The notes beneath the pieces are model-generated. The model worked only from the letters and a program-made list of their open reading frames with translations, made no database searches and was not told where the DNA came from. A stretch of 64,000 nt of DNA from Aeromonas dhakensis. GTDB taxonomy: Bacteria; Pseudomonadota; Gammaproteobacteria; Enterobacterales; Aeromonadaceae. Location of the stretch: NCBI RefSeq assembly GCF_000820305.1, contig NZ_CDBH01000069.1:62001-126000 (forward strand). The letters are read 5' to 3'. Both the position numbers and the translations under genes were made by a program. Numbering within the stretch: the stretch's first letter is position 1; each line of letters opens with the position of its first letter. Of this stretch, positions 37,632 through 47,746 are shown one piece after another.

Positions 37632-39032
37632 ATGAAAGAGAGCAAGATCGGGCTCTGGTCCCTCACCGCCCTGGTGTTCAGCTCCATGGTGGGGGCGGGG
37701 ATCTTCAGCCTGCCTCAGAACATGGCCGAGGTGGCCGGCGCGCGCGCCGTGCTGATCGGCTGGGGCGTTACCGGGGTCGGCATACTGGCGCTGGCGGCCA
37801 GCTTCCTCTATCTATCGCGGCTCAGACCGGATCTCGACGGCGGCATCTACAGCTACGCCCGGGCCGGTTTCGGGGATCTGGTGGGCTTCTTCTCCGCCTG
37901 GGGTTATTGGCTGTGCGCCACCATCGGCGTGGTGGGCTATCTGGTGATCGCCTTCGCGGCGTTGGGCAGCTTCGTCGATACCCCGGAGCGGGTCTGGTTT
38001 GGGGAGGGCAACACCCTGGCGGCTTTCATCGGCGAGTCCTGCATCCTCTGGGCGGTGCACCTGCTGGTGGCCCGCGGCGTGCAGCAGGCTGCCCTGTTCA
38101 ATCTGGTGGCGACCCTGGCCAAGAGCCTGCCGCTGCTGCTGTTCATCCTGTTTGCCTGCTACTGGTTCGATCCGGTCACCTTCGCGGCGGATCCCCAGGG
38201 GAGCACCCTGGCGGTGCCGGTCTCCGAGCAGGTGCGCAACACCATGCTGATCACCCTCTGGGTCTTCACCGGCATCGAGGGGGCGGCGGTGCTGTCGGCC
38301 CGGGCCAGAAACAGGCGGGACGTGGGCACGGCCACCGTGCTCGGGGTGGTGCTGGCGTTGCTGCTCTATGTGCTCATCTCGGTGCTGGCGCTCGGGATAT
38401 TGAGCCGCCCCGAGCTCGCGGCCCTGCCCAACCCCTCCATGGCGGGGCTGATGGCCCAGATGACCGGCTCTTGGGGCAAGCTGCTCATCAGCGCCGGCCT
38501 TATCGTCTCGGTGCTCGCCTCCTACGTGAGCTGGACCCTGTTCTCGGCCGAGGTGCCGTTCAGTGCGGCGGGCCATGGCGCCTTCCCGGCCATCTTCCGG
38601 CGCCAGAACCACAACGGCACCCCCATTGCCTCGCTCTGGCTTACCAGCCTGACGGTGCAGGGGTGTCTGCTGCTGGTGTGGCTGCTTGGCAAGGGCTACA
38701 CCAACCTGCTGCTCGTCTCCACCTCCATGATCCTGGTGCCCTACCTGCTGATCGGCCTGTTCCTGCTCAAGCTCGCCTTCAGCGGGCAGGGGAACCTCCT
38801 GATGCGAGCGGTGGCGCTGGTGTCGAGCGGCTATGGTCTCTGGTTGCTCTACGCCGCCGGGGTGGAGTACCTGCTGCTCTCCTTGCTGCTCTACGGGCCG
38901 GGTCTGCTGCTGTTCCTCTACAGCCGGCGCCAGCTGGGGGCCGAGCAGCCCCTGAGCGGACGCGAGCGGTTGCTGGCCGGGGTGACGCTGCTGAGCCTCA
39001 TTCCCGCCGTCTGGTCCTTTGCCCACGTTTGA
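37632..39032 (+). CDS. APC-family basic amino acid antiporter, ArcD-like
   Basis: The 466-residue protein has about 12 membrane helices. The N-terminus, SSMVGAGIFSLPQNMAEVAG, and RPDLDGGIYSYARAGFGDLV resemble the arginine-ornithine antiporter group (ArcD) of the APA family more than MmuP. Because it follows mmuM with a good Shine-Dalgarno (AAGGAG), it may carry S-methylmethionine, methionine or another partner of that pathway. The substrate cannot be told from sequence. Confidence 0.8.
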   Translation: MKESKIGLWSLTALVFSSMVGAGIFSLPQNMAEVAGARAVLIGWGVTGVGILALAASFLYLSRLRPDLDGGIYSYARAGFGDLVGFFSAWGYWLCATIGVVGYLVIAFAALGSFVDTPERVWFGEGNTLAAFIGESCILWAVHLLVARGVQQAALFNLVATLAKSLPLLLFILFACYWFDPVTFAADPQGSTLAVPVSEQVRNTMLITLWVFTGIEGAAVLSARARNRRDVGTATVLGVVLALLLYVLISVLALGILSRPELAALPNPSMAGLMAQMTGSWGKLLISAGLIVSVLASYVSWTLFSAEVPFSAAGHGAFPAIFRRQNHNGTPIASLWLTSLTVQGCLLLVWLLGKGYTNLLLVSTSMILVPYLLIGLFLLKLAFSGQGNLLMRAVALVSSGYGLWLLYAAGVEYLLLSLLLYGPGLLLFLYSRRQLGAEQPLSGRERLLAGVTLLSLIPAVWSFAHV

Positions 39033-39053
39033 CCGGGTTGTGACCGGCAATGC

Positions 39054-39084
39054 AAGAGAGCGCCCAAGGGGGCGCTCTCTTTTT
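39054..39084. terminator. Terminator shared by the antiporter and hydroxylase genes
   Basis: AAGAGAGCGCCC and its complement (12-bp arms), 4-nt loop, then TTTTT. The genes on either side converge on it. Confidence 0.88.
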
Positions 39085-39110
39085 GTCTGCTGATTGCTTG
39101 CAGTGCGTGC

Positions 39111-39950
39111 TCAGCGGCTGGCGGGGCCGGCCGGCTTGCCAAACAGCACCGCGAGCTTCTGTCGCCAGGGCAGGCCCCTGGCCTCTTGCAGCATGTCGCG
39201 CCACTCGTGGAAGGTGAGGGTGAGGGGGTTGAAGCTGTGGATGGGCTTGGTGATGCCGAAGCGACACGGCTCGGCGGGGTCTTCTTCCACGAAGGTACCA
39301 AACAGCCGGTCCCAGATGATGAGCACTCCGGCGAAGTTGCGATCGATATAGTTGGCGTTGCTGGCGTGGTGCACCCTGTGGTGGGAGGGGGTGTTGAAGA
39401 TGGCTTCGATCCAGCCGAGCTTGCCCACCACCTGGGTGTGGACGAAGAACTGGAAGCCCAGGCTCAAGAGCACGGTGGCCACCACGGCCTCGGGCGGGAA
39501 ACCGATGAGGATCATGGGGATCCAGAACAGCCACATGCCGGAGACCGGGTACATCAGGCTCTGGCGAAAGGCGGTGGAGAGGTTGAGCCGCTCCGAGCTG
39601 TGGTGCACCACGTGGGAGGCCCACAGCCAGCGCACATGGTGGCTCGCGAAGTGGAACAGCCAGTAGCAGAGATCCTGCAGCAGGAAGAGCAGCAACAGGC
39701 TCCAGACGTTCAGCTCTATGTCCAGCAGCCGCCAGCCCCAGAGGGCGTCGTAGAGGTAGGCGATGGCGATGGCCGCCAGCGCGTCGCCCCCCTGATGCAT
39801 CAGCGCCAGGGTGGTGTTGGCGAAGAGATCCTTCCACTGATAACCGGCAGTGGGATAGGCGGCGCCATGCTTGCGCAGGTAGAGCATCTCCCAGCCGATA
39901 AAGGCCACAAAGATCGGCGAGAGGTAGAGCAGGAGCAGTTGCACATCCAT
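39111..39950 (-). CDS. Fatty acid hydroxylase / sterol desaturase family protein
   Basis: The 279-residue membrane protein has the di-iron histidine clusters of this superfamily: HFASHH (about residues 92-97), HVVHHS (about 105-110) and PSHHRVHH (about 190-197). Four or five membrane helices surround them. These enzymes oxidise lipids in the inner membrane; the substrate is not evident and bacteria of this kind make no sterols. ATG 39950 is preferred; an in-frame start at 40001 gives 17 extra hydrophilic residues. Confidence 0.85.
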   Translation of the reverse strand: MDVQLLLLYLSPIFVAFIGWEMLYLRKHGAAYPTAGYQWKDLFANTTLALMHQGGDALAAIAIAYLYDALWGWRLLDIELNVWSLLLLFLLQDLCYWLFHFASHHVRWLWASHVVHHSSERLNLSTAFRQSLMYPVSGMWLFWIPMILIGFPPEAVVATVLLSLGFQFFVHTQVVGKLGWIEAIFNTPSHHRVHHASNANYIDRNFAGVLIIWDRLFGTFVEEDPAEPCRFGITKPIHSFNPLTLTFHEWRDMLQEARGLPWRQKLAVLFGKPAGPASR

Positions 39951-40152
39951 GTCGGGTATCCAGTCAGAGCAATTGCTCTCCAGCATAAAGGATGAATGCA
40001 AACTTTCATTAACATTTTGCTGCAGTGGATGTGTTCAGCTGGAGCTGGATGTGACATGTGGCCAGCGGCGGCCCATCAATTGGTATGACGACTCCCTGAG
40101 CGGCGGGTGCAGTGACTATGCTTGATGAGGCTTTCTACCTCTGGAGTGGCAG

Positions 40153-40947
40153 ATGATGCGGCTGTGGTGTTGTTTGTTGATGGGGGTCTGCCTGCTGACG
40201 CAGGCCAAGACCCGGGTCGAGATCCTGGCCGATGCCAACTATCCCCCCTACTCCTGGCAGGAGGGAGAGGAGGTCAAGGGGATCTATGCCGACATAGTGC
40301 GCAGCGTGACGGCGTCCATGGATGGCTACGAGGTGGTGATCAAGGCCATGCCCTGGCGACGGGGTCTGAGCATGGTGGAGCAGGGCAGCGCCTTCGCCAT
40401 CTTCCCGCCCTACTACCAGCCAGACGGTCGCCCCTGGATGTGGCCCTACTCCCAGCCCCTGCTCGACGAAGAGCTGGTGGTGATGTGCGGCGCCGGGGTG
40501 GTCGTCAATACCCCGCAGGCGCAGTTCCCGACCGACTACTATGGCCTGCGCTTTGGCATGAATGCCGGTTTTACCATCGGCGGCGCCCCCTTCTGGCAGG
40601 CCATCAAAGAGCAGAAGATCGGGCTGGAGGAGGTGAAGAGCAACCGGGAGAACCTGCTCAAGATCGTGCGCGGCCGGGTGGACTGCACCGTCAACGACCG
40701 GCTCTCGCTGCTCTATGAGCTGCTCAGCATGATCAAGGGCAACCAGCTGGCGGTGGCCGACATGTCCCAGCTCAAGCAGGGGCCCGTGCTCAGCCGGGAG
40801 GAGGGGTTTCTCGGCTACAGCCGCAAGGGGGAGTTCGACTTCAAGGAGGACTTTGTCGAGCAGTTCGACAAGCATCTCTACGAACTCAAGAAGCGGGACG
40901 GGATCCGGACCATAGTGGAGCAATACCTGGGAAAGTCCCCACGCTGA
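40153..40947 (+). CDS. Family 3 solute-binding-like periplasmic protein
   Basis: The 264-residue protein has a signal peptide (hydrophobic residues 4-16, cleavage near TQA) followed by a bilobed binding domain starting VEILADANYPPYSWQEGEEVKGIYADIVR. No transporter gene adjoins it on the same strand. In Aeromonas and Vibrio, many such proteins occur as stand-alone receptors. Ligand unknown. A bidirectional terminator separates it from the next, minus-strand, transporter operon. Confidence 0.8.
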   Translation: MMRLWCCLLMGVCLLTQAKTRVEILADANYPPYSWQEGEEVKGIYADIVRSVTASMDGYEVVIKAMPWRRGLSMVEQGSAFAIFPPYYQPDGRPWMWPYSQPLLDEELVVMCGAGVVVNTPQAQFPTDYYGLRFGMNAGFTIGGAPFWQAIKEQKIGLEEVKSNRENLLKIVRGRVDCTVNDRLSLLYELLSMIKGNQLAVADMSQLKQGPVLSREEGFLGYSRKGEFDFKEDFVEQFDKHLYELKKRDGIRTIVEQYLGKSPR

Positions 40948-41002
40948 ACTGATGGTGGAGCCGGTCAGATTCAGTCATGCAAGCTAGTGTTACGGCGATG
41001 AA

Positions 41003-41034
41003 AAAGAGGGAGCCATGGGCTCCCTCTTTCTTTT
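41003..41034. terminator. Bidirectional terminator
   Basis: AAAGAGGGAGCC and its complement (12-bp arms) with 3-nt loop, then CTTTTT; A-rich on the left side. Confidence 0.88.
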
Positions 41035-41047
41035 TGTGCGTTATCCC

Positions 41048-41791
41048 TTAGAGCACCTGGCTCAGGAACTGGCGCAGGCGCGGGGAGGGGGGATTGTCGA
41101 AGAAATCCGCTGGCTTCTCGTCCACCAGCAGCTCGCCGCTCTCCATGAACAGCACCCGATCCGCCACTTCCCGGGCAAAGCCCATCTCGTGGGTGACCAC
41201 CACCATGGTCATCCCCTCGCGGGCCAGCCCCTTCATCACGTCCAGCACCTCGCCCACCATCTCGGGGTCGAGTGCGCTGGTGGGCTCGTCAAACAACATG
41301 ATGCGCGGCTGCATGGCGAGCGCCCGGGCGATGGCCACCCGCTGCTGCTGGCCGCCGGAGAGCTGGGAGGGGTAGCTCTTGGCCTTGTTGGAGAGCCCCA
41401 CCTTGAGCAGCAGGGCCTTGGCTCTGTCCTCGGCGTCCTTGCGCGACAGCCCACGCACCTTTTGCGGCGCGAGGCAGATGTTGTCCAGCACGCTCAGATG
41501 GGGGAAGAGGTTGAAAGACTGGAACACCATGCCCACCTCTTCTCGCAGCTTGTTGACGTCGCCGGGCTCGGTCAGGCTGATGCCATCCACCACGATCTGG
41601 CCATCGTTGATGGTCTCCAGTTGGTTGAGGGTGCGCAGGAAGGTGGATTTGCCCGAGCCGCTGGGGCCCACGATCACCACCACTTCCCCTTCGGCCACCT
41701 GGGTGCTGACGTTTTTCAGGGCGTGCACCTCGCTGCCGTAGAACTTCTCCACTGAGCTTGCCTTGATAATCGGATCAGTTGCTGCGCGCAT
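41048..41791 (-). CDS. Polar amino acid ABC transporter ATPase
   Basis: The 247-residue ATPase is of the GlnQ/HisP type. Walker A is GPSGSGKST, signature [16 protein letters not shown], Walker [17 protein letters not shown], and the switch His is in [17 protein letters not shown]. It overlaps the permease gene by 17 nt and is third in an operon binding protein - permease - ATPase. Substrate is a polar amino acid, probably glutamate, aspartate or glutamine; the exact one is not determined. Confidence 0.92.
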   Translation of the reverse strand: MRAATDPIIKASSVEKFYGSEVHALKNVSTQVAEGEVVVIVGPSGSGKSTFLRTLNQLETINDGQIVVDGISLTEPGDVNKLREEVGMVFQSFNLFPHLSVLDNICLAPQKVRGLSRKDAEDRAKALLLKVGLSNKAKSYPSQLSGGQQQRVAIARALAMQPRIMLFDEPTSALDPEMVGEVLDVMKGLAREGMTMVVVTHEMGFAREVADRVLFMESGELLVDEKPADFFDNPPSPRLRQFLSQVL

Positions 41792-42755
41792 ATTTCACCT
41801 CCAGACGGCGTACAAGGAAGGAGAGAGTGCCGGTCAGCACCAGATAGAGCAGGGCCACGGTGAACCACACCTCGAACGGGCTGAAGGTGGAGCTCACCAC
41901 CTCCCGTCCCGCCTTGGTGAGATCCGTGATGGAGATGACAGACACCAGCGAGGAGTCCTTGATGAGGTTGATGAACTGGCCCGCCAGCGGCGGCAGTACC
42001 CGCTTGAAAGCCTGCGGCAGGATCACGTAGCGCATGGTCTGGGCCGAGGTCATGCCAAGGCTTCTGCCCGCTTCCATCTGCCCCTTGTGGATGGAGCTGA
42101 TGCCGGCACGGACGATTTCCGCCACGTAGGCGCCGGTGAAGACCGCCAGTGCCGCCACCCCGGCGGTGAAGCGATCCAGATTGAGTACAGTGCCGATAAA
42201 GAAGTAGACGATGAAGATCTGCACCAGCAGCGGGGTGCCGCGGATGAGCTCCACATAGGTGACCGCCAGGTTGCGCAGGGCCGGATTGGGGGAGAGCCGC
42301 GCCAGCCCCGCCAGGGTGCCGAGCAGGATGGCAAAGATGCCCGCCACCAGCGAGAGCTTGATGGTCATCCAGACGCCCCAGGCGATGGGGCCGGCGGTCC
42401 AGCTCAGCTGGGTGTCGAGGGTATCGCCGCGAAAGACGGTATCCCCCTGCGCCACCTGACCACCGCTGACGGCGATGGGCTGGCGCTGGTTGGGATCGAG
42501 ATCGTTTTGCAGGAACAGCTTGCCCTTGTCGGCCTCGGTGGTGCCGGCGACCACGGTGCCGTCGAACTCGGCGTAATTTTTCTGCTCCGCCTGATAGGCG
42601 ATGTATTGGGGGATCCGCTCCCAGCGCCAGGTGTAATCCACCGATTGCACAGCCTTGTAGATGCCGAACAGGGCGGCCAGCACGATCAGCAGAAAGACGC
42701 CGTGCCAGAGCAGTTGATTGGGTTGTTTTTCCATCTGTCTTGTTGGGTTGTGCAC
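41775..42755 (-). CDS. Polar amino acid ABC transporter permease
   Basis: The 326-residue permease has an N-terminal helix, a periplasmic segment of about 90 residues, and a HisM/GlnP-type core with the EAA loop [33 protein letters not shown]. Only one permease gene is present, so it probably works as a homodimer. GAGG is 8 nt before GTG 42755, my chosen start; ATG 42734 is the alternative. Confidence 0.9.
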   Translation of the reverse strand: MHNPTRQMEKQPNQLLWHGVFLLIVLAALFGIYKAVQSVDYTWRWERIPQYIAYQAEQKNYAEFDGTVVAGTTEADKGKLFLQNDLDPNQRQPIAVSGGQVAQGDTVFRGDTLDTQLSWTAGPIAWGVWMTIKLSLVAGIFAILLGTLAGLARLSPNPALRNLAVTYVELIRGTPLLVQIFIVYFFIGTVLNLDRFTAGVAALAVFTGAYVAEIVRAGISSIHKGQMEAGRSLGMTSAQTMRYVILPQAFKRVLPPLAGQFINLIKDSSLVSVISITDLTKAGREVVSSTFSPFEVWFTVALLYLVLTGTLSFLVRRLEVKYARSN

Positions 42756-42796
42756 TGTCGCAACCTCGTTGTAGTTATTGTGTGGGGATCTGCGTG

Positions 42797-42818
42797 AAGG
42801 GGCGGCGGGCCGCCCCTT
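42797..42818 (-). terminator. Hairpin between binding-protein and permease genes
   Basis: AAGGGGCGGC and its complement (10-bp arms) sit 7 nt after the binding-protein stop. No T run. Such hairpins commonly keep the binding protein more abundant than the permease. Confidence 0.45.
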
Positions 42819-42824
42819 GCGAGG

Positions 42825-43613
42825 TTACTTGAGCTGATCAAGCCAGGCGGTGGATTCGAACCACTTCTTGTAGAGGCGGTCGTAGCTGCCGTCGCCCTTG
42901 ATCTGGCGCAGGTAGTTGTTGAACCAGTTGAGGGTGTCCTGATCCCCCTTGCGGATGGCCCAGGCCAGCGGTTCGAAGGTGAACGGCTTGTCCAGATGCA
43001 CCACGGCGCCCTTGTTCTGGGTGGCGAAGATGGCGTTGTAGGGCAGGTCGTAGACGAAGGCGTCGACCTTGCCGTTGATCACTTCCAGCTTGGCGTCATC
43101 CTGGGTTTCAAACTGCAGCAGGGTGGCTTTGGGGATCAGGCGCTTGACCGCCTGCTCGCCGGTGGTGCCGAGCTTGACCGCAATCTTGTACTTGGGGTCG
43201 TTGAGGTCGGTGAAGGACTTGATCTCGCCAGCCTTGTCCTTGCGCAGGACTATGGTCTGCCCGACCACGATATAGGGGTCGGCGAAGTTGACGCGCAGGT
43301 TGCGCTGGGGAGTGACGGTCATGCCGCCCATGATGACGTCGAACTTGTCGGTCAAGAGCGCGGGGATGATGCCATCCCAGGCGGTGTTGACGAACTCCAC
43401 CTTCACGCCCATCTCCTTGGCGACCATCTTGGCCAGATCCACGTCAAAGCCGATGTACTGGCCCTGCTTGTTGGTCATCTCGAAGGGTTGATAGCCGGCG
43501 TCGAAACCGACCCGCAGCACGCCGCGCTCCAGCACGGCATCCAGGGTGGAACTGGGGGCCGCGTTGGCCAGCCCGCACAGCAGCAGGGTAGAGAGAATGA
43601 GTTTTTTGATCAT
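42825..43613 (-). CDS. Amino acid ABC transporter binding protein
   Basis: The 262-residue periplasmic protein starts with a signal peptide (MIKKLILSTLLLCGLANA) and then the family 3 binding fold with RGVLRVGFDAGYQPFEM and FDVDLAKMVAKEMGVKVEF. VIMGGMTVTPQRNLRVNFADPYI is the second signature. ATG 43613 is chosen because the signal peptide begins there; the frame extends 31 codons upstream. It is the first gene of the transporter operon. Confidence 0.92.
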   Translation of the reverse strand: MIKKLILSTLLLCGLANAAPSSTLDAVLERGVLRVGFDAGYQPFEMTNKQGQYIGFDVDLAKMVAKEMGVKVEFVNTAWDGIIPALLTDKFDVIMGGMTVTPQRNLRVNFADPYIVVGQTIVLRKDKAGEIKSFTDLNDPKYKIAVKLGTTGEQAVKRLIPKATLLQFETQDDAKLEVINGKVDAFVYDLPYNAIFATQNKGAVVHLDKPFTFEPLAWAIRKGDQDTLNWFNNYLRQIKGDGSYDRLYKKWFESTAWLDQLK

Positions 43614-44094
43614 AAGTGACGTCTCTGTCAAAAGTGTGTTCAGCCTTGAACCTGATCCCGTGCGACTCCGTGGCACAAGAGACTGCTGCATCCGGCAACA
43701 GGGCAAGACAGGATTATTGTCTTGATTGAGGCGAAAGCCCCATATGGGATTCTATTCGCCACCAGCTGAGTGAAAAATGTACCAAATGCCGATTGTGCCA
43801 GATGACTCAATAGGTTAGTGGCGCATTTTCCCCGTGGCGACACTCATAAAATCACACGAAAACAACATATCTATCTAATGGGGCGGGTTCAAGCCCAAAA
43901 TGTATTCAGCACATTTTGTTACAAGGGGACCCGCCGTCAGCAGTGCCAATTGCTGCTCAGCCGGCTGGCGTGCGCCCACAATCAGCTTCACATAAGTGGT
44001 AAAGGGAGTTGGCAGAGAGGTGTGGGTGACAGGCGCAGACCGACCGTGCCCGCGCTCAAACTAAAGGGGAGGGCAAGAGGCCTGCCGGGGTGAA
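43614..44094. other. 481-bp gene-free region
   Basis: No gene is convincing here. The left part carries the promoter region of the amino acid transporter operon (minus strand). Positions 43720-43930 are AT-richer. The right part trails uhpC; no clear terminator with a T run was found. Confidence 0.4.
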
Positions 44095-45423
44095 TCAGGC
44101 CGCCTCGCGAGGGCGGGGGGCCTGCGCCTTGAGGAAGGGCAGCAGCAACAGGGCGGAGACGCCGGCCGCCACCGAGATCACCACGAAGAAGCCCTGCCAG
44201 TGCCAGATCTCCATCACCTTGGCCAGCGGATAGCCCGACAGCGCTGCCCCCATGTAGGCGAACAGGCCGACGAAGCCGGTGGCGGCCCCCGCCGAGTTCT
44301 TGTGGGAGCACTCCGCCGCCGCCATGCCGATCAGCATCTGGGGGCCGAACACGAAGAAGCCGATGGTGAAGAAGCAGGCCGCCTGCATCACGTAGCTGAA
44401 GAAGGGCATCAGCCACAGCGACCCCACCGAGAGCAATATCCCCACCGCGAAGATGAGGTTCATGGGCCCGCGGTTGCCGTTGAACAGCTTGTCCGATCCC
44501 CAGCCCGCCACCAGGGCACCGATAAAGCCCCCCACCTCGAACATGGAGATGGCCGAGTTGGCGCTCATCAGATTGAAGCCGCGCTGTTCTGTCATGTAGA
44601 GATTGCCCCAGTCGTTGATGGCGGTGCGCACCACGTAGACCAGCACGTAGCAGCAGGCCAGCAGCCAGATGTAGGGGTTGCCGAGCACGTACTTGCGCAG
44701 GATCTGGCGATGGGAGAGCCCCGCATCCTGAGTCTGCTGGGCCAGCTCCAGCGCATCGCTGCGCCACTCGCCCACCGTGGGCAACCCCATGGCGCTCGGG
44801 GTATCCCGCAGCCGCCAGCAGAGAAACAGCCCCGCGACGATAGCGATAAGGCCGGGCACTATCATGCCGTAGCGCCAGCCGTGCTGCAGGGCGAGGGTGC
44901 TGACGATGAGGGGGATGAGCGCCCCGCCCACGTTGTGGGCCGTGTTCCAGGCCGACCACCAGAAGCCGCGTTCGCTGCGCGAATACCAGCTGGTGAGCAG
45001 CTTGGAGCAGGGGGGCCAGCCCCAGCCCTGGAAGAAGGCGTTGGCAACCCAAAGTGCGGCGAACAGCCACAGCGACGACGAGAGCCCGAACAGGATATTG
45101 ATGACCCCGGTCGCCATCAGCCCGAGGCCCATGAAGTAGCGCGGGTTGGCGCGGTCGCTGATGATGCCGGAGAAGAACTTGGAGCAGCCGTAGGTGATGT
45201 AGAACAGGGTCCACAGCATGCCGATGTCGGCCTTGGCCAGCATGCCGCTGGCCAGCATGTCCGGCATGGCGAAGTTGAAGCTCTTGCGGGTGAAGTAGAA
45301 GACCGCGTAGCCCAGGTACATGGTCAGCAGTATGTGCAGCCGCCAGTGGCGATAACAGGCGTCGATCTCGGCCTGATCGCGGATGAGGGGCTGGGGCGGC
45401 GCACTGCGCATAAAGCTCAGCAT
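44095..45423 (-). CDS. uhpC: Sugar phosphate sensor UhpC
   Basis: The 442-residue membrane protein of the organophosphate:phosphate antiporter family closely follows E. coli UhpC: YFTRKSFNFAMPD, FYITYGCSKFFSGIISDR, AWNTAHNVGGALIP and GPQMLIGMAAAECSHKNSAGAATG. UhpC detects external glucose 6-phosphate and activates UhpB. It is the last gene of uhpABC; the transporter gene uhpT is not adjacent. Confidence 0.93.
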   Translation of the reverse strand: MLSFMRSAPPQPLIRDQAEIDACYRHWRLHILLTMYLGYAVFYFTRKSFNFAMPDMLASGMLAKADIGMLWTLFYITYGCSKFFSGIISDRANPRYFMGLGLMATGVINILFGLSSSLWLFAALWVANAFFQGWGWPPCSKLLTSWYSRSERGFWWSAWNTAHNVGGALIPLIVSTLALQHGWRYGMIVPGLIAIVAGLFLCWRLRDTPSAMGLPTVGEWRSDALELAQQTQDAGLSHRQILRKYVLGNPYIWLLACCYVLVYVVRTAINDWGNLYMTEQRGFNLMSANSAISMFEVGGFIGALVAGWGSDKLFNGNRGPMNLIFAVGILLSVGSLWLMPFFSYVMQAACFFTIGFFVFGPQMLIGMAAAECSHKNSAGAATGFVGLFAYMGAALSGYPLAKVMEIWHWQGFFVVISVAAGVSALLLLPFLKAQAPRPREAA

Positions 45424-45450
45424 GGAAGCGCTCCCGGTCGGCGAGTTGGC

Positions 45451-46971
45451 TTATTCATGGTTTTCCTCCCGCTTGCGATCGGGCAGGGTCACGGTCAGCT
45501 GGGTGCCGTGTACGCAGGAGAGTTGCAGCGAGCCCCCCAGTGCCTGCACCCGCTCGCGAATGCCGAGCAGGCCGTAGCCCTGGGGCGTGCGGTGCTCGGG
45601 CAGGCCGCAGCCATCGTCTTCCAGCAGCAGGGTCAAACGCTCCCCCTGACGCTGGGCCCGGATGGTGACCGAGCTGGCGTTGGCGTGTTTGACCACGTTG
45701 TTGAGCCCCTCCTGACAGACCCGAAACAGGGTGACCCGCTGGGCATCGGAGAGGCCGGCGTCCGCCAGTTGCCACTCCAGCCGGGTGACGATGCCGCGGC
45801 GCTCCAGCTCAAGCTCGCGCAGCAGGGCGCGCACCGCCTGCTCCAGGCTCATGTCGTCGAGCTGGCGGGGGCGCAGCCGGCCGAGCAGGCCGCGCACCGC
45901 GTCGTAGATGCCAAGCGACAGGGTCTCGATAAGGGCGCTGCTCTGGCCCACCCCGGCGTTGTCAGGCGCCAACCGGCGCGCTATGCCGGCCTGGGTGCGG
46001 ATGGCGGTGATGGTCTGGCCGATGTCGTCGTGCAGCTCGCGCGCCACCTCCTTGCGGATGCTCTCTTCGGTCTCCAGCAGCCGTTCGGTGAGCTGGCGGT
46101 TGTGGGCGAGCTGGCGGGTCAGCGCCTGGTTGAGCTCGCGCTGGCGCTGGATGCCGGCGCCGAGCAGCAGGCCGGTGAGGCTCTGGGCCAGCAGGGAGAG
46201 CAGCAGATCGAGCGGGTGATCGTGCCAGGCCTGGCCGGCCATCAGCGCCACCGTGTTCATCAGGGTGGCGAGCAGGGCCCCTTGCCAGCCGTAGCGCCAG
46301 GCCATGGCGATGATGGGAATGGCCAGACAAAAGGGGGTGAAGCGCACCAGCGAGTCCGGCAGGCCGAGCTGCAGCCAGAGGCTCAGCACAAACAGCAGCA
46401 GATACCAGACCAGGTGGCGAAAGCGCCAGTCTACCGGTTGATCCACCAGTGCAGGGCCGAGCGGCACCCAGGTAGCGCGGGTGAGGTAGTGCCAGATCAG
46501 CATGCAGGTGGAGGTGAGGGTCAGCCCGCCGGTGAGGGTGAGCAGCAGGGCGGTGAGGCCATCCTCGCCGGCCAGGTGCCAGAGCAGGGATTGCAGCCCG
46601 GCCGCCACCGTGACGGTGGCCAGCAGCACCAGCAGTTGCTGCCAGTCGTTGCGCACCGGCTGGCGGCGGGCGATGAGCAGCGGCAACAAGGTGAGCAGGC
46701 TGCCCGCCTGAATGAGCGGCCACAGCGGCAGTCCCACCTCCTGGTTGAGCCAGTAGAGCAGCAGGGATTCGCACAGCAGCAGCGGTGGCCAGTAGGCGAG
46801 CGGGCTTTGCAAGAGCAGCCCCAGCCGCAGGCCGAAGGGGAACAGCAGGGCTGCCAGCATGGGGGAGCCCGCCAGATGCAGGCCAATGCTCCACAGGCAA
46901 AACCAGCCGGCGGCAAAGATGAAGCAGGCCGCCAGCGAGATGGCGACATAGCTGGCCAGACGAGCGATCAC
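45451..46971 (-). CDS. uhpB: Sensor histidine kinase UhpB
   Basis: The 506-residue kinase has an N-terminal MASE1-like membrane part of about eight helices (residues 1-270), then HisKA_3 with the phosphoacceptor motif [19 protein letters not shown] and a HATPase domain with [15 protein letters not shown] and [11 protein letters not shown]. It phosphorylates UhpA when UhpC is occupied. The start is GTG 46971, overlapping the uhpA stop by 4 nt. Confidence 0.93.
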   Translation of the reverse strand: MIARLASYVAISLAACFIFAAGWFCLWSIGLHLAGSPMLAALLFPFGLRLGLLLQSPLAYWPPLLLCESLLLYWLNQEVGLPLWPLIQAGSLLTLLPLLIARRQPVRNDWQQLLVLLATVTVAAGLQSLLWHLAGEDGLTALLLTLTGGLTLTSTCMLIWHYLTRATWVPLGPALVDQPVDWRFRHLVWYLLLFVLSLWLQLGLPDSLVRFTPFCLAIPIIAMAWRYGWQGALLATLMNTVALMAGQAWHDHPLDLLLSLLAQSLTGLLLGAGIQRQRELNQALTRQLAHNRQLTERLLETEESIRKEVARELHDDIGQTITAIRTQAGIARRLAPDNAGVGQSSALIETLSLGIYDAVRGLLGRLRPRQLDDMSLEQAVRALLRELELERRGIVTRLEWQLADAGLSDAQRVTLFRVCQEGLNNVVKHANASSVTIRAQRQGERLTLLLEDDGCGLPEHRTPQGYGLLGIRERVQALGGSLQLSCVHGTQLTVTLPDRKREENHE

Positions 46972-47558
46972 CAGCTGTCCAGCATGCGGTGGGCCAGCTC
47001 CACGTTGTTGCTGACCTTGAGCTTGTCCATCAGGTTGGCGCGGTGCACGTGCACCGTCTTGGGGGAGAGGCCGAGCTGCTCGGCGATGGCCTTCACCTCC
47101 AGCCCCCGCGCCAGCAGCTGCGCCACCTCCCGCTCCCGATTGGTGAGGGGATCCTGGCTGTTGCAGGCGAGCTTTTGGGCGATGTCCGGGGTGAGGTAAC
47201 AGCCGCCGTGGGCGGCGGTGCGCACCGCGGCGATCAGCTCGTCCGGGCTGCAGCGCTTGGAGAGGAATCCCTTGGCGCCGGCCTGCAGGGCCTGCTCGAT
47301 GAGGGCCGGGCTGTCGTGCACCGACAGCATCACCACGGCCAGCCCCGAGGGGAGGCGCTTGAGCAGATCCAGCCCGGATTGATCCGGCATGGAGATGTCG
47401 CACACGCACAGCTGTACCCCGCTGCCGGGCAGACCCGCCAGCGCCTCGGCGGCGGAGCCGAATTCGGCCACCACCCGCAGGTCGGGTTCGAGATTGAGCA
47501 GTTGGGCAAAACCGGAGCGGACGATCTGGTGATCGTCGATGAGGGCAATCTTAATCAT
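46968..47558 (-). CDS. uhpA: Response regulator UhpA
   Basis: The 196-residue regulator has a receiver domain with the phosphoacceptor Asp54 ([11 protein letters not shown]) and a LuxR-type helix-turn-helix ([43 protein letters not shown]). In E. coli its only clear target is uhpT. First gene of the uhpABC unit on the minus strand; 188 bp separate it from rnk. Confidence 0.93.
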   Translation of the reverse strand: MIKIALIDDHQIVRSGFAQLLNLEPDLRVVAEFGSAAEALAGLPGSGVQLCVCDISMPDQSGLDLLKRLPSGLAVVMLSVHDSPALIEQALQAGAKGFLSKRCSPDELIAAVRTAAHGGCYLTPDIAQKLACNSQDPLTNREREVAQLLARGLEVKAIAEQLGLSPKTVHVHRANLMDKLKVSNNVELAHRMLDSW

Positions 47559-47746
47559 GATGTCAGCCTGAAATCTGCGGCCAGGGTGCTGGCGCGGCCA
47601 ACAAGATACCTGCCCCCTCGTCCCGGCTCAAGTGAAAGCGGGACCGGAGGGCAGAATCGGCGCCACTTCTGCGGCAAAGCTTGATCGGGATCAGCTGCAG
47701 GGGCACGCCCGGCGCCGTCATGCAGGCCGGCGCGTGCCCGGGGGAT

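Noticed and set aside
37568-39043. 491-codon plus-strand frame
   Set aside because: Out-of-frame copy of the antiporter gene; Gly/Arg/Ala-rich and with no membrane pattern, whereas the other frame gives a clear 12-helix protein.
44200-47199. 999-codon open frame on the plus strand
   Set aside because: It is antisense to uhpC, uhpB and uhpA, which are clear homologues. Long antisense frames are expected in GC-rich genes; the translation is low-complexity (Gln, His, Gly, Ala).
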